From assembly GCA_018127085.1 (NCBI GenBank), contig CM030725.1, positions 248,001-312,000 on the forward strand: DNA of 64,000 nt, read 5' to 3'. Positions 1 through 13,700 of the stretch are shown in pieces. Each line of letters opens with the position of its first letter. The first letter of the stretch is position 1. Below the pieces are notes generated by a model. The model had not been told where the DNA came from. It ran no database searches and saw only the letters and a program-made list of their open reading frames with translations. The position numbers and the translations under genes were made by a program. The DNA is from Pneumocystis sp. 'macacae'. Lineage: Eukaryota; Ascomycota; Pneumocystomycetes; Pneumocystales; Pneumocystaceae.

Positions 1-3000
1 TTCTTCCTCAACTCTACCCATTTTTTCAGTTGGTAAAATAACAGCACGATCTAGAGTATATGGAAGACCTAAATTAAATATTAATTATAAAAAATTTTAA
101 AAATTATTAACCTCTATGTCTACCACGAATCTATATTATTAGAAAAGAATATAAATACAATTACAAACCTGAAGAGAAATGATAACAAGTTTACCGACAA
201 GAGAAAACTTTGATGAAAACGAAGAATTTATATCAGGTGAACCTATTTTATCAAAAAGTAATTAATAGATATATTAATTGTTACCGAAGCTAAGACCAAC
301 AGTACAATACGCAGAAATTATTTCGAATAATACAGAAAAAACACTAAAATTCTAAAATGTTATTATTATTATTATTTTAAGAACATTCGTATACAGGAAT
401 TGAGTCATCTTTAATGTTTTTATTTTCTGCAATACATATAATAAAAAGTCCTAAAAATATATACCAGAGATCAAAAGAAAGTTGTTGTCTTATATGTGTT
501 CCTACAAAGAATTACAAAAACGCATATAATTATCAAATATAAACATACCGACGAATGAAGCATTCTGAGAATCATCATCATTACTATATATTCCTAAAGA
601 TCTTTCCTTTCCAAAATTAAAAATCATATATATTATAAATTTTCAACCTCATAAACATTAGTTCTATAAATTAATATTAAAAATAATGATTTAAAGATAA
701 AAATAATTACTTTCTTATACTGACTGCAACCTATGATAAATATTAATATAAAAAAAATAACTAATATATACGTACAGGAAAAACAGAAATGTACATCATA
801 AACATATAACTAACAAGAACCGCAGTATGTAAAGTTGATAAACTAAGAACAGTAAATCCTGCTGTACGTGTAGAAATTGACTTAAATAAATAAGGAAAAC
901 AAATTCAAAATGAAAATAAAAACCTGAAATAAACAATTTAGAACTTTAAGATATGTAGATCCAATTTCTTCCAATGAAGGATTATTGAACTAAAATCTTG
1001 TAAATTATATCATTGTAAAGAAAAAGAAACAAACATCTAAGATTATAAAAATCATTGTATCAGCAATATTAAGTATCTTAAAAAATATAAATTAGAAAAA
1101 TGTTCATTTCTTTCTAAAAATCGCTTACTATTAATAAGGCAAAAAGCCAAAAAGTAACCTATTAGAAATAAAAAATAAGTAATTAAGAAAAAAAACTATA
1201 CCCTAGATGGAAAAAGAAGAGTAAAACATCGTCTAGGATGACTAAAAAATTAGATAATGTAATATGATTTTTTTCCAGATTAATACTCAAGAAGAAAATG
1301 CAAACTCTGATACAAATACTAAATAAATAGATATATGCCATTAATCTAATATTTACCTCTCTATGCAAAGAATTTTTCGGAAGAATAAAAATTATTATCC
1401 AAATAAAAAATCTTTAATAAGTCAATAATATAATTTTATTATTTAAAATACCTCAAAAGAATAGGAAATGCAGTATTCCTAAAAATTACTATAAATATAT
1501 TTAGATAGAAAATATTTACCCAGCTATAATCAAAAATGAGCCAAGAATCAAAACAAAACTTGATTGTCTATATTTAACCATAGAAGTTGCATTTAATGTC
1601 ATTCCTAGAAAACATAAATCAAATACAAAACTAAAGGCTTTTATACCGAAATCATTAAAAAGAGAGGCTGAAGTAAAAAATGCCCTTAAGTTCAGATTCA
1701 TATTCAATAATAATGAAAAGAAGAATTCTTACCACCAGGAAGGGGATGCTAATGAATCAATAATGGCTTCTTTGTATGATTTTGCAAAAACAGAGAAAAT
1801 TAAAAAACAAGTAGCAGCAAAGATATGAATTAAAAAATAATAGCCTAAAAATAATCAATCAAAAATATAATATTAATTGTTATAACTAACAGACAAGTAT
1901 CCAACATAATAATTTCAAAGCCCTATACTCAATACCACCTAGTTCATCACGTTGCTCTTTCGTTAAAGTAACAAATGCCTGAATACAATTAAATATACAT
2001 TAGCACAAGCAAAAATAATCACCGAATTGCGTCCTATTGTGGGTTGATATGATAAATAAGGAAACGATTTATTGGTCCTTTGAGAAAAAGGACTGGAATC
2101 TCTTTTTTTCCAAAAAGCATTAGAAATATAGCGATCAAAAGTGTTAACTTTAGAAATACTTCGATCGACAGTAGTAGACCTCCTCATCCGTAAATAATAA
2201 TTATTATTATCATATGTAGACAATCTCGTAATACTAGTCAATCCCTCATTAATGACTGAAACAGATTGAGGTTCAACGCTTTTAGATTTTTGTAATTTAT
2301 TATTAAATTGATTTTCTAGATGAATTATAAAAAAAAGTCAATAATAATATATACCTTGTTCAAAACGATCAGGAACGATATAGAGTTCATCATCTTTTGG
2401 TCCTACAAAATTTATATCACAATATAGAAATTAGATTAATCACCATCAATTGATGATCGAACAGGAACAGGAAGATCCCCAAATCGAATATCTGAATTAC
2501 CATGTCTAAAATTATATTATTTAATACTTAGTCAAGTACTTAACTATTACTTCTCTTGCTGAAGAGAAATACATTGATATTTCTGAAACTCAGTGACAAA
2601 ATTTTCGTCTTTATTATACTGGCAATTAGCAGTATAAGATAGTTCTGTCACTGCAGACTGAGAAAGACACCCTCTCTTGCTATCAGAATCATTCTTTCTT
2701 TCAAGTTCATTCAGTCTTGCAGGAGAAATCACGTTCCCAAAAGATGTACCTATTTTAGATAAAAATATTGATTGCATTTCATTTCTACCATACTTTCTCT
2801 TCTTAACAAAACATGAATTGGTCTATCACCAACTCCTCTTTCCTCAATTTCACTGTACGACATAAATACACTATTTAGGCATTGATTTTTTCTTAAAGAC
2901 TGGGTACGCGCTTGTTGAACTTTTACATCTCAGTATCAAATACAAAAATTCCAATTAAATTACCAATATTATCAAATTTACTTCTTATAAGGAAAAGCCG

Positions 3001-3380
3001 TACAATAGCTGTAAGAGAATGAATAAAAATAGGAGTTGTCAACATAGGGATAATATATAGAACCACCTATCATTAGTTAAAAAAACCAATCCCTAAAATA
3101 TTAATAGACCTGTTGGTAAACAGACAATGTATTAATATCCAATGTCACAAGTCCAGCCTGTGTTGCTGCACTAGTTGCAAGAAAAAGAGCATCAATATAT
3201 TGAATGTTGTTTTGTATATAGATTAAAAATGTACCAATAAGAATCATTACACCAATATAAATACCTAAGATATTTTATTAACTGGTAAAAAAGTATAGGG
3301 AACTCACAATGGAGCCATAAAAAACTAACTTTTGGCAAGACTATTTGTATTGTTTTCAATTTCTCAATTGTTCCTCCCAT
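1..3380 (-). CDS. TRK1: TRK-type potassium transporter, C-terminus cut by window edge
   Basis: High-affinity K+ uptake transporter of the plasma membrane (fungal TRK/HKT family). The start is the ATG at 3380. The first exon (3308-3380) encodes 24 residues and splices into the first membrane segment, followed by YIDALFLATSAATQAG, the first pore loop. Diagnostic fungal TRK blocks follow: YQPTIGRNS joined to LTKEQRDELGGIEYRALK near 1930-2050; a membrane segment near 1790; the pore loop AFFTSASLFNDFG / MTLNATSM near 1560-1680; HPRRCFTLLFPSR near 1200-1240. At the left edge the frame reads GLPYTLDRAVILPTEK, the usual tail, so only a few codons are missing. At least a dozen introns of about 45 nt break the gene. 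An intron of 42 nt at 1605-1646 splits the second pore-loop Gly codon and has no in-frame stop. It is divergent from YJU2, sharing a 296-nt upstream region. Confidence 0.9.
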
Positions 3381-3676
3381 AGCTCTAAAAATTAAAAATT
3401 AAAAAACCTCATTTTTAAAAAAACAAATATAATAAATAAAAATCATAAATCCAGTGCTTTTATACTGAAGATAAGCTTAAAAAAGTTAATATGTTAAAAT
3501 TTCTTTGATTTTAAATAAGGGAGTTGAATCATCGATAATTTCAAAATGTTAAAAAAATAAAATGAAGATAAAATATATTAAATAATTCTATAAAAAAATA
3601 GATATTTTTATGGCAAACGATATATTTTAACATTCTCACGTAGTTCTTTTTCCTTTTAAAAAATCAGTTTTAAAGC

Positions 3677-4519
3677 ATGTCAGAGAGAAAAGTTTTAAAT
3701 AAATATTATCCACCAGACTTTGATCCAAGTAAAATTGTAAGATTACACAAGGGGTCAGATAGGAAAGGGCCTCGGCAGCAAACGGTTCGCTTGATGACAC
3801 CATATTCTATGAGATGCAATACGTGTGGCGAGTATATTTATAAAGGACGAAAATTCAATGCAAGAAAAGAAAACTCAGGCGAAAGCTATTACTCAATACC
3901 TATTTTTAGGTTTTATATCAGATGCACAAGATGTTCCTCAGAAATTACGTTTAAAACAGATCCTAAAGTATAGGGATCTATAATAGCTGGAGCAACACTG
4001 ATGTTAATATAGAATGCAGATTATGCAGCAGAATATGGTGCATCTCGAAACTTTGAACCATGGAAAGAAAAGAGAGAGGAAAAGAACGATGAGGAGCGCT
4101 TAGATGAGTTAGAAGAAGAAGAAAATGCTATGACTGCACTAGAACACAAGACATTAGATAGTAAAATTGAAATGGAAATATCAGATGCACTAGATGAAAT
4201 TCGTACAAGGAATGCACAGAGAGAAAGACTGAATCCTGATCAGGCACTAGAAAGAATTGAACAAGCAAAACAGGAACCATCGCAAGAAGATATTCAAGAA
4301 GCTATTGAACAAAAAAAAGATATGGAGATTGCACGGGCTGTTTTTAATAGCGAAGACGGAATAGTAAGACGCCTAAAAGACGAAGAAACTCCAACTGCAC
4401 AAATGCTTTTAAGTCAATCTACAAAAAATATTCAAATACCTGACTTCAAGACACCTTATAAACGCAAAACCACTATTTCTTCACTTGGAATAAAAAAAAA
4501 AAAACTGGGTATTATATAA
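3677..4519 (+). CDS. YJU2: Splicing factor YJU2/CWC16 (CCDC94 family)
   Basis: Spliceosome step-I factor that joins the Prp19-associated complex and promotes the first transesterification. The start [17 protein letters not shown] is the canonical family N-terminus. A four-cysteine zinc site follows ([13 protein letters not shown], then [16 protein letters not shown]). One 45-nt intron at 3968-4012 is removed to join TDPK to [16 protein letters not shown], which restores the family consensus. The C-terminal half is a charged coiled coil rich in Glu, Lys and Gln, ending in a basic Lys tail. The spliced length is 265 residues, close to fungal relatives. YJU2 paralogues of the Saf4 type share the zinc core, but the [16 protein letters not shown] start and the coiled-coil tail favour YJU2. 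The stop is at 4517-4519, and TRA1 begins about 210 nt downstream on the same strand. Confidence 0.93.
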
Positions 4520-4728
4520 TCTTTCCTAAACACTTTTGAAAACATATATCTTCTTCATTTATACACTTTATTATATATTCCTACTTCTTTAAACATCGTC
4601 TTTTTTTAATAAAATTTTAAGTCATCGATATATAATCAAGTACCCTCAGCGTTCAAATTTCAAAATTTACGCAGATTAGTACTGATCCATAAGGATTTTG
4701 TGCGTTAGAGGAAAATTTGATATGAGAC

Positions 4729-7700
4729 ATGGGGCCTTCAAATCCAGGGCGGATGGATCCAGTGATTGCACGGCTTTCCGACCCTTTAATAGGTAAAAAT
4801 AGTAAAAATTTAAGAAAAATATATTAATAAATATTAAATAGATATAAAGTTGAAAATGGAAGCAGTAACAGAGTTACTGGAGTTCATAAATGCCCCTCAG
4901 TTAGATGATTACCAAGGATTTTTATCTAAATTGATACCCGGAATAATCCAAGTGCTAGATAATGAGCAACGGAATTTTTCTGATTTTTCACTTGAACAGG
5001 TTTTCAAAGCTTAATTGAAAACAAGAAATGTATTAAATAAAGCAGAAGTTACGTGGAAATGTCTTGAATTTGCTTCATCGATTACCTTTAAACGAAACAT
5101 TTCGTCCATATGCTGCCAATATAATGCAGGCCTTAATGAAACTTTTACATGAAGATAATGAAGATAATGCTGTTGTATGCTTAAAAATTATTATTGATTT
5201 TCATCGGAATTTTAAACAAAATTTGGAAGAATATGTTCAGCCTTTTTTAGATTTTGTATTAGAAGTATTCAAAAATATGTCACAGGTTGTTAAAGAAAAT
5301 TTCCCACCTACCAATTCTCCTGGACCTAATTCACCTGTATTAAAAAAATAATTTTTTAATTCAAAGTTAATCATTTTTAGTCAATAAATATAAAATTATC
5401 TCCTGGACTTTTATCACTTAATAATTCCTCTGAAATAGAAGAAATTAGTTCAATTTCTACGAGAAAATCTAAATATAGCTTTAAAGTTCTTACAGAATGC
5501 CCTATTATTGTTGTTCTTTTATTCCAGTCTCATAAACAAATCATTTCTACAAACTTGCCAGCTTTTATTTCAGCAATAATTGAAGTAGTTGGTTATCTTT
5601 TTTGAAAATCTTTGACATTTATAGATGCTTTCTTTACAAGCTTCTCCTCAAGCTGAAGCACATTTAATTGCTGCCTCCAAAAACGAAATATTTACCGGTG
5701 TTTCACCTAATATTTCAGATAAAAGTTTATTTGGAGAATTTATTATAGCTCAAATAAAGGTTTTTTCGTAAAAATCTATATATTTTTTAATAGCTTTAGA
5801 CTATGTCCTTTTTAGCATATATTTTACGAGGATTTACTGCAGTAATGAAAAAATACCAAAGCAAGATACCCGAGTTTTGTGTTCGTATTTTAAAAGATTG
5901 CCCGCCAGAAATGTCTTCTGCAAGAAAAGTATTATTACAGTTAGAAAGTATGTACTAATCGTTAAAAGGAACTTTTAGTTGCAACAAGACATATTTTAGC
6001 AACAGATTTTCGAAATGCTTTTATTAAAAAGATAGATCTTTTATTAGATCAAAAAGTTCTTATTGGAGAAGGCGTAACAGTTCATGAAACATTAAGGTGA
6101 ATTCTAAAGTATAAAAATAAAATAATACAATTAACTTAAACTAGACCCTTAGCATATAGCATGCTTGCAGATTTGATTCACCATGTACGTTCGGAGCTTA
6201 ATGTAAAACAGATAAGTCAAACAATTCGTGTATATTCTACCAATCTTCATGATTGGACTTTGGCAATCAGTATTCAGACTATGTCTGCAAAATTACTCTT
6301 AAATATGATTGATAGAATAATGAAACTTTCTCAGCAATCAGAAGGTAATGATTAAATAAATTGTAAATATTGTTAACTAAATACCTTAGGACGCCAATTA
6401 TTAATTATAATTTTAGATAGTTTTGCAAAAAAGCTTAAAGAATTAAATCGATTTTATCCTTTTTTGAAACATAAACAATTTTCAGAGAACACTTTAAAGT
6501 CTGAAAATACAAAACGAACACAAGGTTATGAAAACATTAAATATATAGATATCAAAAATAGATTAGATCTTAAACGTTTAAATCCAATTGAATCATCTTT
6601 TTCTGCTTTTAATTTATCACCTAGTCCACTCAAAGGTTTCCAATAAGTCTTAGAGATCAATATTCTAAATACATTTTAGATGCACGCGTGTTATTCAAAA
6701 ATCTTATAATTGGTTTAAAACCTATACTGTTCGGTCTTAAAAGTTGTAATCCATTATCTATTTGTCCATTATCCAATATGCAACAATGGAACGATGTAGT
6801 TAGAGGATTAGATGCATTTGATGTCTCTCTTTTTACAAAAATATTTCATGAAGGCTGTAAAGGATTTATTTATTATAAAAATGAAGCGGAAAAAAATGCT
6901 CATGATATTAAATCTAAAGACAAATTGACACCTATGGATTCATCGATTACAATTAATATACCTAGTACTAGAGAGGAAAAGGACATTATTGAGACATTTG
7001 CTACTATATTTATACATATTGATCCAGCTGTTTTCCAAGAAATATTTCATGCACAACTTCCTATATTTTTTGAACAAGTTCTTGAAAATCCTTCACTACT
7101 TCATATTCCCCAATTTTTTTTAACTAATGACAATACATCACCCGGATTTGTTGGAATTTTATTATTGTTTCTTAAAAGTAAATTAAAAGAAGTCGGTACA
7201 GATAATACTTCTAGAACTTTAGTTCTCTTAAGATTTTTCAAATTAGCATTTATGGCAGTAACAATGTTTCCTGACTCCAACGAGACTATTATAAGACCAC
7301 ACCTTAGTTATTTTATTATTCAATCTTTTAAGTTGTCAACAACTGCAGCTCAGCCAATGAATTATTTTCTATTATTAAGATCTCTTTTTCGAAGTATTGG
7401 TGGTGGACGTTTTGAGCTTTTATATAAAGAAGTTTTACCATTATTGCAAGTAATCCTCGAATATTTAAATAATTTAATTCAATCATCAAGAAAACCATCT
7501 GAAAGGGATTTATTTGTAGAATTATGTCTTACTGTTCCAGTTCGACTAAGTGTTCTTTTACCATATTTAAACTATTTAATGAGACCATTGGTATTAGCTT
7601 TACGTCCAGGATCCGATCAAGTTAGCCAAGGTTTGCGGACTCTGGAACTTTGTATCGACAATTTAACTCAAGATTTTTTGGATCCAATTTTAGCACCAGT

Positions 7701-10700
7701 TATTGATGATCTTATGGCAGCTTTATGGGAACATTTAAAGCCTCTTCCATACAGCCATCAGCATAGTCATACTACTCTCCGTATTCTTGGAAAATTAGGA
7801 GGAAGAAATAGAAAGTTTATGATGGGTCCTAAAAATTTAAATTATAAATGGGATTTAGAAAGTCATCCTCGGGTTTTAATATATTTACATGGTTCAAATA
7901 AACCTCAAATATTTCGACCTACGTTATATATAGATCTTTCAGTTAATATAATCAAGGATTTACGAGCGGATTTGAGTCATAAGGAATATGCGTATCAATT
8001 CCTTAATTCTATTGTCAAGTTATTTTTGAGTTCTAATGAACATCCCCTTAAGTTTGGTGAACTTCTTAGAAAGCAAATTAAAATTATAATTTCAGGAGAT
8101 CCTTCATTTTTTAAAGAACTTCTAGAAAATGATAAAATGGATACAGATGAGACTATATGCTCAGAAAGAAAAATCCCGAATACATCTAATATTTTAGTAC
8201 ATGAAATTTTATGGAAAAATGCGCTTTTGGGTTGTTTTTATGCAGTATCTATTGAACAATTAAAAAGTGATGTTCAAGAATTTATTACTAATCTATGTAT
8301 ACATCTTACGTTTTTAGAATTACAAAAAACTTATGAAGAAATTCAAATTCGTTCACGACCATTTTCCATTCAAACCTTTATTGATCCTATTTATTTAAAT
8401 ATTAGAGTAATAGGAGATGTTATAGTGACTGGATTAAGTTCAGAAATAGAAGAAGTTCGGAATCTTTCAGAATCTTGCATACAAATATTTTATGATACAC
8501 TAATTACAATTTTGGGATCAAATGAATTAATGGACAAAATACCTTTATTTCATTCACTTGCTAATAAATTCTGTCATGCATGTTATAAAGAACATGGTTA
8601 TGATAAAGCTGGTGGAGTTTTAGGTATAAAAATTTTGATCAAAATTTTAAACAAATATATCAACTGGATAACAAATCATGAACTTGATTTTATTAAAGCA
8701 TTGTTGTTTGTTTTGAAAGACACATCTCCGGAAATACCGTCAGCATATGTTAACAATGCTGTTGATACCATTATGCATATATTAAAATTATGTAATAGTG
8801 ATACTAATGAAACTGAATATAATAATGAGAAACAGCGGAAGTTTACTGCTTTAACAGCATTACTGATAACAGAACTTTCAAATCCAAACACTGTAGTAAG
8901 AGAAACAGTCCAATCAGCATTTCGTCTTTTATCTAAATTACAAAGAACAGAATTACACGAATTATTAAAACCAGTTCAAGAAAGATTATTACAGCCAATT
9001 TTTATAAAACCTCTTCGAGCACTTCCATTTGGGATGCAATTTGGACATATAGACGCTATTACATTCTGTTTATCATTAGAACCATCCTTTTTAGAGTTTA
9101 GTGATGAACTAATCAGATTACTTCATGAAGCATTAGCTCTTGCTGATGCAGAAGATGAAGCACTGGTAAGTGCTAATAAAACTTCCCAGTATAAAAATGC
9201 ATCAGCTTTGATTAATCTTCGCATTGTTTGCATTAAAGTGCTTTCAATAGCCATATCTTTCCCTGAGTTCTCTACTCCTGCTCAAAGTCAAACAAGAGCA
9301 AGAATTATTTCAGTATTTTTTAAGTCTTTATATTCTAAATCTAATGAAATAGTTGAAGTTGCAAATAAAGGTTTAAAACAGGTTCTGGCACAAAATCATA
9401 AACTTCCAAAAGACCAATTACAGGCGGGGCTAAGACCTATTTTAATGAATTTATCAGATCATAAACGTTTAACGGTAGCGGGTCTTGAAGGTCTTGCACG
9501 TTTATTAGAGCTTTTAACAAGTTATTTTAAAGTAGAAATAGGGAAAAAGCTTCTAGACCATTTAAGGGTTTGGGCTGATCCCTCTATTTTGCAAATGATT
9601 TCTGGAAGTCCATTAGAAGAACAACATTGCATTACAATTATATCTGCAATTCTAAATATCTTCCATCTTCTTCCTCCTTCTGCAAATACTTTTTTAGAGG
9701 AATTAGTAACTATTGTTATGGATTTAGAGAATCAACTTAGAAGAACATCATCAAGTCCATTAAGAAAACCTCTGTTGAATTTTTTAAATAAATATCCTAG
9801 CGATTCTTGGAACTATTTTGCACCAAAATTAGATCAACAAAAATATAGTTTATTTTTTTCTCAACTTCTAATTTCAGATATTAGCGAACCATTAAGAGCT
9901 CATATTTCGTCAAATTTAAACTCGATTATTTCACATACGTTTTTTAAAGATGATAATCAAGACAATATTTGGGCTATTGTTTCTGGAATAACAATTATAA
10001 AAATTTTAATATCAGATATCAAACTCTCGATAATATTGAACACAGATTTAATGCAGACTTTACTTGACTTTTTTTCTATTCCTTTACTGCAATCATTAGC
10101 AAATAAAGATGATAACTATTATCTTCAAGTTAAATTAATAATACGGACTTTAGTAAAAATACTGAAATTGTATATTCAACAATTCCCTAATGATTTTAAA
10201 GTAATTTTTCATTGTTTTGAGGTTGCATCTATGCGAAATTTAATAGGGTTTAATGTATTTGATGAATTAATATCTGAAAAAATTATATCAAGTAAAGATA
10301 TTCAATATAAAAAAGATGTTATTATGTCATGTTTTAATATTATTACTAATAAACAATCTACAGCGTGCTGGAAAACATATTTGTTTCAAAAAATAGTTAA
10401 TCCAATATTATTAATGAATTATAGTAGACATGAAGATTTGATTGATAAATTATTAATTGATACAATACATACAAGAATTTGGAAGTTGGCTTTAAGTGAT
10501 TTTGGAATCGATTTATTTTTTTCAACAGATACTATTAAAAATGAAATAATACAAATGACTGCATCAATTATTAAGTACAATACATTTCATGTTAATAACG
10601 AGGCCAAAAAAGATGTACTTGAACTTGCATGGAATTATATTAAATTGGACGATATTATAGTTAAATACTCAGCATATGTTCTTTTAGCATATTTTTCTTC

Positions 10701-13700
10701 TTTTTATGAAGCTTTTCCGAAAATTGTGACACAAACATATATGACATTATTGAAATCATCTCATTCTGAAGGAAGACATATCGTAAAGCAGGCTTTAGAT
10801 ATTTTAGCACCAGTTTTATCAACACATACCTTATCTACTTCTGACATTAAATATCCTGATTGGATTAAATGGCTAAGATCTGTAGTTATTGAAGAAAATA
10901 ATAATATTCCCTTATTGGTGAATGTGTTTCAGTTTATTATACATCATGAAAGTTTATTTTATCAGTATAGGGGTCTTTTTATTCCACAAATAGTTACTGC
11001 ATTGCCTAAACTCGGTTTTGCACAAAGTGCAAGCATTGAAACTCGAATTATAACAATAGAACTTATCGAGCTAATAGCTAAATGGGAACGGCATCGTTTG
11101 CAATTATCTCAGAATAGTAACAATTTAAATTCAGTAGAATCTAGAGAACAGTTTTCAAATGATAAGTCATTTGAAATGGATATCGAGTCAATAAAACCTA
11201 CCAAAGAATATGTCCCGTCAATGATTCTACAAGATGCTATTATCACTTATCTTGCAAGAGTTGCATGTTCATCTCCTGAAAACTATTCAAGAAAAGGAGT
11301 TTCCGGCAAAGCTATTCCATTAATACGTCAACTTATAAATCCCTACTATTGGAAAGATATTACAATAAAACTTTCATTTTTTGAAAAAATACTTAAACAT
11401 ACAGAGATTTCTAAAAAAACTATAGGACAATACTGTATTGTACTTGAAATTCTTTCTGTTGTTGTTGAATTTCAGTCTAATCAATGGATTTCTGAAAATA
11501 CCCGCCAATTTCAAGATTTATTAGAAAAAGCTATTAAAATGGATAATGAGCAAATTCATAAAGCCTTAAAACCAACTCTTGCAAGATTATTTTCAAATGC
11601 ATTGGATAATAGAGGAAATTCGCCTGAATTAGAATTCAAAACATTTATCATTAATATTATACATGATAATCTTCAGAATTCTACTAACTTAATTTCAACA
11701 ATTAATCTTTTATTAATTATTCCAACTGAAAAGTCTGAAATTTTAGATTCTTTTATGTCTTCTTTGATAAAAGTATTTCAAAAAATAGTTAAAGATCATT
11801 TAACATCAGTACAACAAAATCGTACATTATCTCAAGCTACTGTTACTGATGCTAATTATACTATCAACAATTTTACTAGTATGGATCCGGAGACAATAAT
11901 AGGATTAATTGAGAGTTTTATTACAGTTATAAAGAAAAGGACTTTACATCTTGGTGATCAACGGCGTCTATTTTTAGCTACATTAGCTCAATTAATAGAA
12001 AAATCGCCTAGTTCGCAACTTTGCTTTACTATTTTAGAGGTTTTAAAAGAATGGGTAACAGAGCAAGTGTCTTTTCCAACAATGAAAGAAAAAGCTGCTT
12101 TACTTTTAAAAATGGTATCATTTGAAACCAGAGGAGATAATATACTTTACAATAAGTTTTTATCTTTAATTGTTTCAATATATGAAAATTCAGAAATTTC
12201 ACAAACAGAGTTGACAATGAGACTTGAACAGGCTTTTATGGTTGGCACAAAAGCTGAAAATATTTCTATAAGAAACCATTTTATGGATGTATTTAATAAA
12301 AGTATACCAAAAAATGTCTATACACGTTTGAATTATATCCTTGGTGTTCAAAAATGGGAAAGTCTTGCAAGCTCATTTTGGATTAATCAAGCAAATCAAT
12401 TATTAATTGGATCTATAGTTGTTGAAGAAAAAATATCTATTTTAGAAACAGATCATGTTTTCCCAACACTAACTTCAGATAAACTACTTTTATCGTTAAT
12501 AGATAATGAACCATTAATGATAGATAGTGAACTTGATTCTCTTCTGTTAAACCACAAAGTATTTCTTCAATCTATAAATAATTTAACTGCAGGGAATATA
12601 ATTATACCTTTGTCATATCTGCAGTTTTTAGAGATGAATGTTAGTTCTCAACTATGGTCTGATATTTTTACTATATCATGGAATTCTATAGGAAAAAAAG
12701 ATAGACATGAGCTTTCTAAGTCAATTGTGACGCTATTAGCAAATAATTATCACACTCAACAAATGGATAAAAGACCGAATGTCGTTAAAACAATACTTAA
12801 TGGGCTTGCGAGGAATGCATCGACAATAAAAATCCCTCCTCATTTGATAAAATATTTAGGAAAAACATTTAATGCTTGGTATGAATCTCTAGAATTGCTA
12901 GAAGAAATTTCTTCTCAAGGCAGTAAAAATATGCCAACTTTAAGAGAAAGTACTTTAGATGCTTTAGCAGAAATGTATGCTACTTTACAAGAAGATGATA
13001 TGTTTTATGGTTTATGGAGAAGAAGATGTCAATATCTTGAAACTAATGCTGCCATATCGTATGAACAAAATGGAATGTGGGATAAGGCTCAACATATGTA
13101 TGAAAGTGCTCAAATTAAAGCACGAACAGGAGTCCTTCCTTTTTCAGAATCAGAATACACATTGTGGGAAGATCATTGGTTATTATGTGCTCAAAAACTT
13201 CAACAATGGGATATTTTAACTGATTTAGCAAAACAAGAAAATTATTCTGATTTATTTTTGGAATGTGCATGGAGAGTTACAGATTGGACTACTAATAGAG
13301 AAACTCTTGAAGCTTCAATAAAATCACTAATGGATATTCCTACTCCTCGCAGATATATCTTTGAAGCGTTTACCGTTCTTCAGAAAACTCAAACAAAGTT
13401 GGAATCTATTCAAGAGTTTGTTCGTATTTGTGATGAAGGAATGCAATTATCATTAAGAAAGTGGTATCAGCTTCCAGTAGTTGTATCAAATTCTCATATA
13501 CCTCTTCTTCAAAATTTTCAACAATATGTTGAATTACATGAAGCTAGTCAAATTTATGCCAGCCTTTCATCTACTAATACTCAGAATTTAGAAGCAAAAT
13601 CGAAAGAATTAAAAAATATTTTAAGCACATGGAGAGAACGTTTACCAAATATTTGGGATGATATTAATACGTGGAGTGATCTTGTTGCATGGAGACAGCT

